64,000 bases of DNA from Campylobacter concisus (GTDB lineage Bacteria; Campylobacterota; Campylobacteria; Campylobacterales; Campylobacteraceae), in contig NZ_CP049272.1 in assembly GCF_003048775.2 (NCBI RefSeq), forward strand, positions 1,302,001 through 1,366,000, read 5' to 3'. The translations under genes were made by a program, and so were the position numbers. A model generated the notes under the pieces. It made no database searches, was not told where the DNA came from, and saw only the letters and a list, made by a program, of their open reading frames with translations. Every line of letters begins with the position of its first letter. The first letter of the stretch is position 1. Positions 1 to 8,754 of the stretch are shown piece after piece.

Positions 1-284
1 TTTTCATCTTCATCAAATTTTAGAGGGTATTTTCTCTTTTCGTATTCTTGTTTTTTCTCTTTACTAGCAACCTTTGGCTCAGCTTTTTTAGAAATTTGCT
101 TCTCTATCTTTGGTTCATTTGTTTTGCTTATCTGCTCTGCACCATTATTTTTTATACTAAGAGCTACGCTAAGTGCTATTATCAAAATAGCTGCAATAAT
201 GCCGATACCAAGATAGGTTTTATTGTGAGAGCGACCTGTACTCTTTTTTGTAGGTCGCTTCTTTGTAGTCTTTTTTTCGCTCAA
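1..284 (-). CDS. Membrane-anchored protein, N-terminal part (possible divergent polysaccharide deacetylase)
   Basis: This is the first part of a minus-strand gene cut by the left edge of the window. An in-frame stop lies one codon upstream, so the start is the TTG at 284-282, just after the ilvC stop. The visible 94 residues are a lysine-rich cytoplasmic tail (about 1-26), one membrane segment (about 27-45, LGIGIIAAILIIALSVALS) and a Lys/Glu-rich linker. The catalytic part is outside the window. In C. jejuni the gene next to ilvC encodes a divergent polysaccharide deacetylase family protein with a similar anchor, so the name rests on remembered gene order, not on a visible domain. Confidence 0.55.
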   Translation of the reverse strand, partial: MSEKKTTKKRPTKKSTGRSHNKTYLGIGIIAAILIIALSVALSIKNNGAEQISKTNEPKIEKQISKKAEPKVASKEKKQEYEKRKYPLKFDEDE

Positions 285-287
285 GGC

Positions 288-1345
<1,058 letters not shown>

Positions 1346-1415
1346 ACTTTAGCCAGCAAAAATTCGGCTGAAACATGTAGAAACTAATTTTAAGTTTTAT
1401 GATAATTTATTTTGC

Positions 1416-1421
1416 TAAAAT
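1416..1421 (+). promoter_or_regulatory. -10 box for the HDOD-rnr-holA operon
   Basis: TAAAAT preceded by TTTGC, a common Campylobacter -10 form. It lies 33 nt before the ATG at 1454. A transcript from here would start downstream of the in-frame TTG at 1412, which supports 1454 as the real start of the next gene. Confidence 0.45.
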
Positions 1422-1453
1422 ACGCTGAAAATTCAATAAAAAGAGATAACTCA

Positions 1454-2272
1454 ATGAATGAATCAGTTTTTAAAAAGATCAAAGCACTTCCACCGCTAGA
1501 TGATACAGTTATACAAATTCAACGCCTACACGCGGATGAAAACAGCTCAATAAGCGATCTTACAAAAGTAGTTGAAAAGGATCCGATGCTAACAGCAAAT
1601 ATTCTACGTTCCGCAAACTCTCCACTTTATGGATTTTCTCAAGAGATCACAACCATCGCAAGAGCTATTTCTCTTTTTGGTATGGCTACCATTCGTGGTT
1701 TTGCACTTTCAAGCACCATTAAAAAGAGTTTTTCTATCAATTTAGAGCCTTACGGTATTACTACGCAAGATTTTTTAAATATCTCGATCATTCAGAATGC
1801 ATTGATGTACAACTGGCACTCTAAGATCAATCCTAAGAGTCTAGAAATTCTCTCTCCAGCTTCATTTATGCTTGAAATTGGAAAGATAGTCCTTGCTCAC
1901 GAGCTAGTCGAAAGCAAACAAGATGCTGATTTTAGAGAAAAGATCAAAAACATATCTAGCCCAATCGATCTTGCCTTGTTTGAAACAGAAATTTTAGATA
2001 TGTCAAACGAAGAAGTTACGGCCAAAATTTTTGAACAATGGAATCTTGAAACAGAGCTTAGTAGCTCAATATTATATTCAACCAATCCAGAAGAAGCGCC
2101 AGATCATATAAAAGATTATGCAAAAGCCCTAAAGGTGATAAAAACAGCTGTAAATATCTTTAATCAACTTGATGATATAAGCATACAAAATACACTGCCG
2201 CTTCTTGACGAATATGGCTTTAGGCATGATACGTTCTTAATGGCTGTCGCTAAAGTCAAAGACAATTTGTGA
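1454..2272 (+). CDS. HDOD domain protein
   Basis: This is a 272-residue protein with an HDOD domain, a metal-site-free relative of HD phosphohydrolases found in signalling proteins. The family look is clear in the first half: PPLDDTVIQIQRL, KDPMLTANILRSANSPLYGF and ITTIARAISLFG are typical HDOD segments. No second output domain is visible, so its partner and signal are unknown. The ATG at 1454 is preferred over the in-frame TTG at 1412 because it has an upstream purine-rich AAAGAGA and the likely promoter overlaps the TTG. The stop overlaps the rnr start by 4 nt, so it is cotranscribed with rnr and holA. Confidence 0.85.
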   Translation: MNESVFKKIKALPPLDDTVIQIQRLHADENSSISDLTKVVEKDPMLTANILRSANSPLYGFSQEITTIARAISLFGMATIRGFALSSTIKKSFSINLEPYGITTQDFLNISIIQNALMYNWHSKINPKSLEILSPASFMLEIGKIVLAHELVESKQDADFREKIKNISSPIDLALFETEILDMSNEEVTAKIFEQWNLETELSSSILYSTNPEEAPDHIKDYAKALKVIKTAVNIFNQLDDISIQNTLPLLDEYGFRHDTFLMAVAKVKDNL

Positions 2273-4188
2273 AAGAATTTTTAACTTCACTACTCGTCGG
2301 CATCAAAGAAAAGGAGATATCAAACGAAGATAAAGAAGTCTTACGTAATCTCCTAAATCTTGGTGCCGTAAGCTTACATAAAGATAAATTTTACCTAAAC
2401 AACGGCTATGTCTGCGGCAAGCTAGACATCAGCCAAAACGCAACTGGCTTTATCATGCCATTTGACAAACGCTTCAAGCAAGACATTATCGTAGAAAATA
2501 AAAATTTAAACAACTCTCACCTTGGCGATATCGTGTTAGCAAAGCTTTTGCCACTTAAGAAAAAACGCCAGAGTGCTAAAATAGTGATGAGTCTAAAGCT
2601 TGCAAATGAGACAAGCGTGGTCTACACAAAACGCTTTGGGGCAGCTATTTTAGGTGTAAATTTAAAAACTGGACTAAGCACAACCCTAAAAGCGACACAA
2701 AAAAGCCTAAAAATGCTTCCTCTTGGGACGCTACTAAAGATAAATAACCTAAACAACGAGATAGTCGAGGTTTTAGGAAATTTAGAAGATCCGCTAAGCG
2801 ACGAGAAAATTTCGCTTGCCATTTATAATAAAAATGATAAATTTAGCGAGGCTTGCGAGCTTGAGGCAAAGGCTTTTGGCGACGAAGTTGATGCTAGCAT
2901 GTATCCAAACAGAATTGATCTAAGAAATTTAGAGTTTTGCACGATAGATCCGGTTGACGCCAAAGACTTTGACGATGCCATATATTTTGATGAGAAAAAG
3001 CGCGAAATTTACGTTGCTATCGCCGATGTGAGCGAGTATGTGACTGCCTATAGTGCCATTGATAGTGAAGCTAAAAAAAGAGGCTTTTCTATCTACTTTC
3101 CGCACATTTCAGTGCCGATGTTGCCGCGCGCGCTAAGTGAAAATATCTGCTCGCTAAAGCCAGACGTGCCGCGCCTTGCATTTTGTTTTAAAATTTCACT
3201 TGATGCAAACAACGAGGTAAAAAAAGAGGAGCTTTTTGAAGCGATTATCCTTTCAAAAAGGCGCTTTAACTACGATGAGATCGATGAAATTTTAGAGGGC
3301 AAAAGAGAGTGTGAAATTTCATGGGTCAAGCCACTTTTTAAACTCACCACAAAGCTTCGCAAAAAAAGGCTTTTGCATGCATTTGACTTTAGGACAAAAG
3401 AGCTTAGAATGAGCCTTGATGAAGAGGGTCAAATTTCTCAAACCAGGTTTGAAAGCGACTCTGACTCACATAGACTAGTCGAGGACTGCATGCTTTTAGC
3501 AAATAAAGCTGCCGCAAAGCTCATCACAAAGGGTGTTTTTAGAAACCACGCTTCGCCTGATTTTAAAAAGATAGATACATTACTTGAAGATTTGCAACTT
3601 TTGGGGCTTGACCTTACTTATGAAAACGATCTTGCAAATTTAATAAGGAAGATCCAAATAAAAGCCGATGAACTTGGCAACCGCGAAGAGATAGATAAGC
3701 TCATCATCAAGTCGCAAAAAAAAGCTGAATACTCGAGTGAAAATTTAGGCCACTTTGGGCTTGGATTTGATAGATACACACACTTTACAAGCCCTATTAG
3801 ACGCTATTCTGATCTCATTTTGCACAGACTTTTAAAGGCTAAAATTTCAAAAGATGAGAAGCTTTACAACTTCTTGCTTTTAAACATCCAAAGCACCTGC
3901 GCAAATTTAAGCGAACTTGAAAGAGAAGCCGACAAGGTGGCCTACGACTTTATGGATAGGAAATTTGCACGCTGGGCAGCCGCAAACATCGGCAAAGAGG
4001 TGCGCTGCTATGTGAGCGAAAACCAAAATGTCTTGGTTGCCAAGCTTGATGATCATTTTGTTGGAGCTAGGATTTTCATCACTGGATACAGTGCAAATTT
4101 ACTTCAAAAGCTTGTCGTAAAGATCACAGAGGCCGACATCGCGAGTGCTAAAATTTTTGCAAAAGTGGTAAGAAAGATCGATGTATAG
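2269..4188 (+). CDS. rnr: Ribonuclease R family exoribonuclease
   Basis: A processive 3'-5' exoribonuclease of the RNase II/R family that degrades structured RNA and takes part in mRNA and tmRNA-linked decay. The metal-binding catalytic motif DPVDAKDFDD is at residues 227-236, followed by the RNB core and the HFTSPIRRYSDL segment typical of the family. At 639 residues it is shorter than E. coli RNase R (over 800), as expected for epsilonproteobacterial forms with reduced N- and C-terminal RNA-binding regions. The start is a GTG at 2269 overlapping the HDOD stop by 4 nt. The stop overlaps holA by 8 nt. Confidence 0.94.
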   Translation: MKEFLTSLLVGIKEKEISNEDKEVLRNLLNLGAVSLHKDKFYLNNGYVCGKLDISQNATGFIMPFDKRFKQDIIVENKNLNNSHLGDIVLAKLLPLKKKRQSAKIVMSLKLANETSVVYTKRFGAAILGVNLKTGLSTTLKATQKSLKMLPLGTLLKINNLNNEIVEVLGNLEDPLSDEKISLAIYNKNDKFSEACELEAKAFGDEVDASMYPNRIDLRNLEFCTIDPVDAKDFDDAIYFDEKKREIYVAIADVSEYVTAYSAIDSEAKKRGFSIYFPHISVPMLPRALSENICSLKPDVPRLAFCFKISLDANNEVKKEELFEAIILSKRRFNYDEIDEILEGKRECEISWVKPLFKLTTKLRKKRLLHAFDFRTKELRMSLDEEGQISQTRFESDSDSHRLVEDCMLLANKAAAKLITKGVFRNHASPDFKKIDTLLEDLQLLGLDLTYENDLANLIRKIQIKADELGNREEIDKLIIKSQKKAEYSSENLGHFGLGFDRYTHFTSPIRRYSDLILHRLLKAKISKDEKLYNFLLLNIQSTCANLSELEREADKVAYDFMDRKFARWAAANIGKEVRCYVSENQNVLVAKLDDHFVGARIFITGYSANLLQKLVVKITEADIASAKIFAKVVRKIDV

Positions 4189-5179
4189 AAAAGATTTGGA
4201 GCTGAATTTAGCAAATGCAAATTTAAGCAACTACTTCTTACTTTTTGGAGCGGACGAGTTTCAGATCGAGCTCTTTGGCAAAGAAATTTTGAGCTTTTAC
4301 TCTAGCGAAGATGCGAATTTATTAAGCCTTTATTTTGACGAGTACAACTACACGCAAGCAAGCTCTCACCTAAGCGAACAGTCACTTTTTGGTGGTAAAA
4401 ATATCCTTTATGTAAAAAGCGACAAAAAGATCCCAGCAAAAGAGCTAAAAGAGCTCATCTTACTTTGCTCAAAAAGCCAAGATAATTACTTTTTATTTGA
4501 GCTTTATGAGTCCGATATGAAACTAGTTTTTGATACGCAAAAGGCTTTTGGGACAAATTTTGCGAGATTTTTTAAGCCATCAACTCCAGATGAAGCGATA
4601 AATTTACTAGCCAAAAACTCAGCCAAAATAGGCCTAAACATAACCAAAAACGCACTTTATGAGCTTTACTTTACACATAATGAAAATTTATACCTTGCAG
4701 CAAGCGAGCTAACAAAACTAAAGAGCCTAAACACACACATCGAACAAGATGATGTAAAAAGGCTGGTTTTTGGACTTGGCGGGATAAATTTTGATGATTT
4801 TTTTAATAAATTTATGGCCCTAAAAGACATAAAAAACGACTTTTTTACCTATCTAGAAGATCCAAATTTTAATGAAATTTTACTTCTAAACTCACTTTAC
4901 AAAGCATTTTTTAGGCTATTTAAAATTTACTCTTACATTAAGATAAATGGTCGCTTAAATTTAGATGAGGCAATTGGTTATCAACCGCCTGTAAATGTAG
5001 CAAATTTATTAAAAACAAATAGCTTGAAACTAAATTTAAACGCCTATTTGGAGATATTTAAAACGCTAAATTTAGTCGAGTTAGAGCTAAAAACAAACAC
5101 AAAAATGGATAAAGAAATTTTTGTATTATCAACTATTTTAAATTTACAACATCTCATATCAACAGCAAATATTAAGTAA
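4181..5179 (+). CDS. holA: DNA polymerase III delta subunit
   Basis: HolA is the clamp-loader subunit that opens the beta sliding clamp and helps load it on primed DNA. The 332-residue protein has the family's N-terminal part (NYFLLFGADEFQIELF near residues 17-32, a relaxed P-loop-like segment) and a helical C-terminal collar region. It is divergent in sequence, as HolA usually is, and gene position directly after rnr supports the call. The ATG at 4181 lies inside the end of rnr, so the two are translationally coupled. Confidence 0.88.
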   Translation: MYRKDLELNLANANLSNYFLLFGADEFQIELFGKEILSFYSSEDANLLSLYFDEYNYTQASSHLSEQSLFGGKNILYVKSDKKIPAKELKELILLCSKSQDNYFLFELYESDMKLVFDTQKAFGTNFARFFKPSTPDEAINLLAKNSAKIGLNITKNALYELYFTHNENLYLAASELTKLKSLNTHIEQDDVKRLVFGLGGINFDDFFNKFMALKDIKNDFFTYLEDPNFNEILLLNSLYKAFFRLFKIYSYIKINGRLNLDEAIGYQPPVNVANLLKTNSLKLNLNAYLEIFKTLNLVELELKTNTKMDKEIFVLSTILNLQHLISTANIK

Positions 5180-5187
5180 CTTTAAGC

Positions 5188-5234
5188 TAAAATCCACCCT
5201 TGCTTAAAGCAAAATCCTTGCTCACAAAGTGAGC
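5188..5234 (+). promoter_or_regulatory. rpsF operon promoter and leader hairpins
   Basis: A TAAAAT -10 box (5188-5193) is followed by two small perfect hairpins in the leader: TTGCT/AGCAA at 5200-5212 (short loop) and GCTCAC-AAA-GTGAGC at 5220-5234, 22 nt before the rpsF ATG. Ribosomal protein leaders for rpsF in other bacteria bind the S6:S18 complex. I do not see the described CCG-containing bulge, so a regulatory role here is a guess. Confidence 0.4.
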
Positions 5235-5256
5235 TAAATATCCATAAGGAGAAAAA

Positions 5257-5676
5257 ATGAAACATTACGAGCTTTTATTTATTCTTAAGCCGACATTAAC
5301 GGAAGAGGAAGTTAAAGCTAAGGTTGACTTTGTAAAAGAAGTCATAACAAAAAATGGCGGCGAGATCGCTACTGTCGTTGAGATGGGTACTAGAAAGTTA
5401 GCCTATACCATCAAAAAATATGAGCGTGGAACATACTTTGTTATCTATTACAAAGCGCCACCAGCACTTCTTGCAGAGCTTACAAGAAACGTAAGAATCA
5501 CTGAAGATATCATAAGATTTTTAAGCGTTAAATATGAAAATAAACGCGAAATCGCAGCTTGGGAAAGACTTTGCAAAGGTATCAAACAAACCATAAAAAA
5601 AGAGCCTCGCGAGCCAAGAGCACCGCGTGAGCCAAGAGTTGAAAAAGTAGACGAGCAAACTTTTACAGAAGAATAA
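5257..5676 (+). CDS. rpsF: 30S ribosomal protein S6
   Basis: S6 sits in the platform of the small subunit and binds 16S rRNA together with S18. The 139-residue protein has the S6 core in the first 100 residues ([34 protein letters not shown]) followed by a basic, Pro/Arg-rich tail ([12 protein letters not shown]) that is longer than in E. coli before modification. A strong AAGGAG precedes the ATG. It heads the conserved rpsF-ssb-rpsR operon. Confidence 0.97.
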   Translation: MKHYELLFILKPTLTEEEVKAKVDFVKEVITKNGGEIATVVEMGTRKLAYTIKKYERGTYFVIYYKAPPALLAELTRNVRITEDIIRFLSVKYENKREIAAWERLCKGIKQTIKKEPREPRAPREPRVEKVDEQTFTEE

Positions 5677-5689
5677 TCAAGGATAAAAA

Positions 5690-6247
5690 ATGTTCAATAA
5701 AGTAGTACTAGTTGGGAATTTAACAAGAGATATCGAGCTAAGATACACTACTAGCGGATCTGCTATAGGAAATTCCGGTATTGCTGTTACTAGAAAATTT
5801 AATACTAACGGCGAAAAACGTGAAGAGACATGCTTTATTGACATATCGTTCTTTGGCAAATCAGCTGAGATAGCAAATCAATATTTAAGCAAAGGCTCCA
5901 AACTTCTGATTGAAGGAAGATTAAAATTTGATCAATGGACAGACAATAATGGACAAAACCGTTCAAAGCACTCAATTGTAGTTGAAAATATGGAGATGCT
6001 TGGCGGAAATAGCGGAGCTAATGGACAAAGTCAAGGTGGATTTAATCAAAATAGTTCGTACTCACAACAACGAAATAATGGTTTAAATAATAGCTATGGT
6101 AATGGTGGATATCAAAATTCAGCATCACAAAGACAGCAAATGCAACCACAAAATAAAAAAGTACAAGAAGAGTACTATGAGGAAAAAATCCCTGATATAA
6201 ACATTGACGCCGATAATTTTGATGGCGACAACGAAATACCGTTTTAA
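5690..6247 (+). CDS. ssb: Single-stranded DNA-binding protein
   Basis: SSB coats single-stranded DNA during replication, repair and recombination, and recruits partner proteins through its tail. The 185 residues show an N-terminal OB fold (MFNKVVLVGNLTRDIELRY, then FIDISFFGKSAE), a Gly/Asn/Gln/Ser-rich disordered linker (about 112-160) and the acidic tip ending DNEIPF, the standard docking peptide. It lies 13 nt after rpsF and 15 nt before rpsR, the usual arrangement. Confidence 0.96.
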   Translation: MFNKVVLVGNLTRDIELRYTTSGSAIGNSGIAVTRKFNTNGEKREETCFIDISFFGKSAEIANQYLSKGSKLLIEGRLKFDQWTDNNGQNRSKHSIVVENMEMLGGNSGANGQSQGGFNQNSSYSQQRNNGLNNSYGNGGYQNSASQRQQMQPQNKKVQEEYYEEKIPDINIDADNFDGDNEIPF

Positions 6248-6262
6248 TTTAAAGGATAGAAA

Positions 6263-6523
6263 ATGGCAGAAAAAAGAAAATATTCACGTAAATATTGCAA
6301 ATTTACAGAAGCAAAAATTGATTTTATAGATTATAAAGATACTTCTCTTTTAAAGTATTGTTTATCAGAGAGATTTAAAATAATGCCAAGGCGTTTAACT
6401 GGCACATCAAAAAGACACCAAGAGATGGTAGAAAAAGCGATCAAAAGAGCTCGTCATGCAGCAATCATACCTTACATAGTAGATCGCGATGATGTAGTTT
6501 CAAATCCTTTTGATGGACTATAA
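6263..6523 (+). CDS. rpsR: 30S ribosomal protein S18
   Basis: S18 pairs with S6 on the small subunit platform. The 86-residue protein has the conserved [20 protein letters not shown] and [10 protein letters not shown] segments. An AAAGGATAG SD sequence precedes the ATG. It is the last gene of the operon and is followed at once by a terminator-like hairpin. Confidence 0.96.
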   Translation: MAEKRKYSRKYCKFTEAKIDFIDYKDTSLLKYCLSERFKIMPRRLTGTSKRHQEMVEKAIKRARHAAIIPYIVDRDDVVSNPFDGL

Positions 6524-6535
6524 TTATTTAATTTA

Positions 6536-6560
6536 TTAAACCCCTATTAATGGGGTTTAA
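6536..6560 (+). terminator. Terminator of the rpsF-ssb-rpsR operon
   Basis: Perfect 9-bp stem TTAAACCCC / GGGGTTTAA with a 7-nt loop, 12 nt after the rpsR stop. The T-tract after it is weak. Confidence 0.65.
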
Positions 6561-7033
6561 TCCTAATCTTAAATATCCTAGATTTATGTTCTTATAGATT
6601 TTTATTTATTGACTGCAGTTTAAAATATTTTTCAAGTACTATCTATAATTTTGGTTTAACTTACACGAGGCAATTAGAATTTATTCAGGTGGATATCTCA
6701 AAATATATGCTGTCTTTAAATAACTCTATAGCATCAATTTATTAGTTCAAAATAATTTATTTTGCCATATGTGCAATTCAATATCATTGATCCATATTAT
6801 TCACAATTTCCACCACGAATCACATATCATCTATCGTATAGCAATAGCTATCCATATGAGGCTAAAAGGTAAGGTACTTAAATGTCAATAAACTTTATTT
6901 GATAATCCATTTGGTATCCGTACATCTTGCAAGTGGCCTTTATTATGTATTTTATTTTAAAAATTTACTGATGCCAAACCGGCCTAACAATGCAACTAAT
7001 GTTAGCCAAAAAAACAAATTTTAAACACCCTTT
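6561..7033 (+). other. Gene-free spacer before the tRNA cluster
   Basis: About 470 bases with no ORF over 60 codons and no convincing SD-plus-start. The base texture differs from nearby coding DNA, with few purine runs and many stops in all frames. Around 6982-7007 there is an imperfect inverted repeat (GGCCTAACA ... TGTTAGCC). I recognise no known ncRNA here. It could be decayed sequence or an unrecognised RNA gene. Confidence 0.4.
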
Positions 7034-7037
7034 TCTT

Positions 7038-7066
7038 GACATGTAATAATGTTTTTTGTATAATCT
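7038..7066 (+). promoter_or_regulatory. Perfect-consensus sigma70 promoter of the tRNA cluster
   Basis: TTGACA at 7038-7043 and TATAAT at 7061-7066 are separated by exactly 17 nt, a full match to the sigma70 consensus. It lies 20 nt upstream of the first tRNA, so it should drive all four tRNA genes. A complete -35 element is rare in Campylobacter. Confidence 0.85.
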
Positions 7067-7086
7067 CAATTCTCTTTTAAATAAAT

Positions 7087-7162
7087 GTCTTGCTAGCTCA
7101 GTCGGTAGAGCATCTCACTTTTAATGAGGGGGCCGTTGGTTCGAATCCAACGCAGGACACCA
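7087..7162 (+). tRNA. tRNA-Lys (TTT)
   Basis: 76-nt cloverleaf with acceptor GTCTTGC/GCAGGAC, D-arm TAGCTCAG, anticodon loop CTTTTAA in a CTCA/TGAG stem, T-arm loop TTCGAAT and encoded CCA. Confidence 0.95.
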
Positions 7163-7175
7163 TTTTTGGGTTTAT

Positions 7176-7251
7176 GACCCTTTCGTCTAGTGGCTCAGGA
7201 CTCTACTTTCTCTGTGTAGAAACAGAGGTTCAAATCCTCTAAGGGTCGCCA
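7176..7251 (+). tRNA. tRNA-Glu-like gene with abnormal anticodon loop
   Basis: 76-nt tRNA with acceptor GACCCTT/AAGGGTC, a Glu-type D-arm (TCGTCTAGTGGCTCAGGAC), T-arm AGAGG/CCTCT and encoded CCA. The anticodon arm is odd. With the standard 7-nt loop it reads TTCTCTG, giving anticodon CTC, U at position 37 and a U-U mismatch at 31-39. The only perfect stem (TCTAC/GTAGA) leaves a 9-nt loop TTTCTCTGT that contains TTC off centre. Overall similarity says Glu, but the anticodon is ambiguous. Confidence 0.75.
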
Positions 7252-7267
7252 GATACTTAAATTTTTA

Positions 7268-7343
7268 GGTCGCTTAGCTCAGTTGGTAGAGCGCCACCCT
7301 TACAAGGTGGATGTCATAAGTTCGAGTCTTATAGCGACCACCA
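7268..7343 (+). tRNA. tRNA-Val (TAC)
   Basis: 76-nt cloverleaf with acceptor GGTCGCT/AGCGACC, anticodon arm CCACC-CTTACAA-GGTGG and encoded CCA. Confidence 0.95.
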
Positions 7344-7355
7344 TTACTTTTAGGT

Positions 7356-7432
7356 GCAGCGGTAGTTCAGTTGGTTAGAATGCCGCCCTGTCACGGCGGA
7401 GGTCGCGGGTTCGAGCCCCGTCCGCTGCGCCA
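7356..7432 (+). tRNA. tRNA-Asp (GTC)
   Basis: 77-nt cloverleaf with acceptor GCAGCGG/CCGCTGC, anticodon arm CCGCC-CTGTCAC-GGCGG and encoded CCA. Last tRNA of the cluster. Confidence 0.95.
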
Positions 7433-7666
7433 TCTATTATTCTTTGACTTTCATTTTCACCATTACTATAATTCTTAAAAATAGTGTATTTATTAAAAAA
7501 TTTATGTTTTAAAATTTTACATATAAAATAAATTAAAAAGTAAAATCTAATTTATCGCCACTAAATCGCATATATTTAAAAATAAATCTTTTTCTAAAAT
7601 TTCTAAATAATTGATACAAGACAAATCAAAATTAATATTTTTATCTCTAAGTTATCAAAAAATCAA

Positions 7667-7672
7667 TATAAT
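7667..7672 (+). promoter_or_regulatory. -10 box for ribBA
   Basis: TATAAT 25 nt before the ribBA start. No FMN riboswitch is visible in the 265-base AT-rich gap between tRNA-Asp and this gene. Confidence 0.5.
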
Positions 7673-7697
7673 CGTAAAAATTTAATAAGGGAAATTT

Positions 7698-8717
7698 ATG
7701 GCATTTGAAAATGTATTAAAAGCGATTGAAGATATAAAAAATGGCAAAATGGTAATTATGGTCGATGACGAGGACCGTGAGAATGAAGGAGACTTGGTCT
7801 TTTCAGCGGCAAGTAGCGATATGCAAAAGGTTAATTTTGCGATCACTCATGCAAAAGGTGTGCTTTGCCTTGCGATGGATGAAGCAAACGCAAAAAGACT
7901 TGATTTGCCGCTAATGGTTTCTAAAAATACATCTAGCCACGAAACCGCATTTACTGTCACAATTGATGCAAAGGAGGCAACGACAGGCGTAAGTGCTTAT
8001 GAGCGTGATATGACGATTAGACTTGCTGCTAGTACTGATTCGGTGCCTGAAAATTTTGTAAGGCCTGGGCATATATTTCCGCTTATTGCAAAGAAAGGCG
8101 GCGTACTCGTTCGAACAGGTCATACTGAAGGATCAGTTGATCTTTGCAAACTTGCTGGCGTTAGTCCAATGGCAGCAATTTGCGAGATCGTAAAAGAAGA
8201 TGGCACAATGGCCAGACGTGATTATCTGGAAGAATTCTGTAAAAAATTTAACCTAAATATGATAAGCGTTTCTGAATTAGTAGAATACAGACTTAGCCAC
8301 GAAAGCTTAATAGAGGTTTCGCCCGCAAAGAGTGTAAAAATCTGTGGTTTTGAAGCAAAAAGATATGACATAAAAGATCACGAAAATAAAAATCACGCTG
8401 CCTATGTTTTCGGAGAGACAAAAGCGCAAACTAATGTAAAATTTCAAAAAATAAGCAAAGACCATGAGCTTTTAAGCGGAGATAAATTTGATAATTTATT
8501 AAAGTCGTTGGATTTTTTAAGTAAAAATGGTGGAGTGTTACTATTTTTAGACAGTAATAAAAACAATGCAAGCTCACAAAAAGATTATGGCATTGGGGCA
8601 CAAATTTTAAAGTATTTTGGCATAAGCGAAATTGAGCTTTTAAGCTCAAATAAAAATAAAGAATTTGTAAGCCTTGCAGGTTTTGGTCTTGATATAAAGG
8701 GCTATAAAGAAATTTAA
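7698..8717 (+). CDS. ribB: 3,4-dihydroxy-2-butanone 4-phosphate synthase with degenerate GTP cyclohydrolase II-like domain
   Basis: The N-terminal half (about 1-200) makes the four-carbon unit of riboflavin from ribulose 5-phosphate. It has the acidic metal-binding loop DDEDRENEGDL at 23-33 and the RTGHTEGSVDL motif. The C-terminal half (about 205-339) aligns with RibA only in outline: DYGIGAQILKYFGI and AGFGLDIKGY match the end of RibA, but the zinc-binding cysteines (C-x10-CxC) are absent and the matching stretch reads ISKDHELLSGDKFDN. Related RibBA proteins in Helicobacter are reported to lack cyclohydrolase II activity, so a separate RibA elsewhere is expected. A GGGAAA SD sequence precedes the ATG. 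Confidence 0.92.
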   Translation: MAFENVLKAIEDIKNGKMVIMVDDEDRENEGDLVFSAASSDMQKVNFAITHAKGVLCLAMDEANAKRLDLPLMVSKNTSSHETAFTVTIDAKEATTGVSAYERDMTIRLAASTDSVPENFVRPGHIFPLIAKKGGVLVRTGHTEGSVDLCKLAGVSPMAAICEIVKEDGTMARRDYLEEFCKKFNLNMISVSELVEYRLSHESLIEVSPAKSVKICGFEAKRYDIKDHENKNHAAYVFGETKAQTNVKFQKISKDHELLSGDKFDNLLKSLDFLSKNGGVLLFLDSNKNNASSQKDYGIGAQILKYFGISEIELLSSNKNKEFVSLAGFGLDIKGYKEI

Positions 8718-8754
8718 TTTTGCCACGTTCTATTTAATGCGGATATTAACCATG

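Noticed and set aside
7087-7432. tRNA cluster as an integration site
   Set aside because: No integrase, no repeated tRNA 3' end and no mobile genes are found in the window.
7433-7697. FMN riboswitch before ribBA
   Set aside because: The leader after the -10 box is only about 20 nt and has no RFN-type conserved stems.
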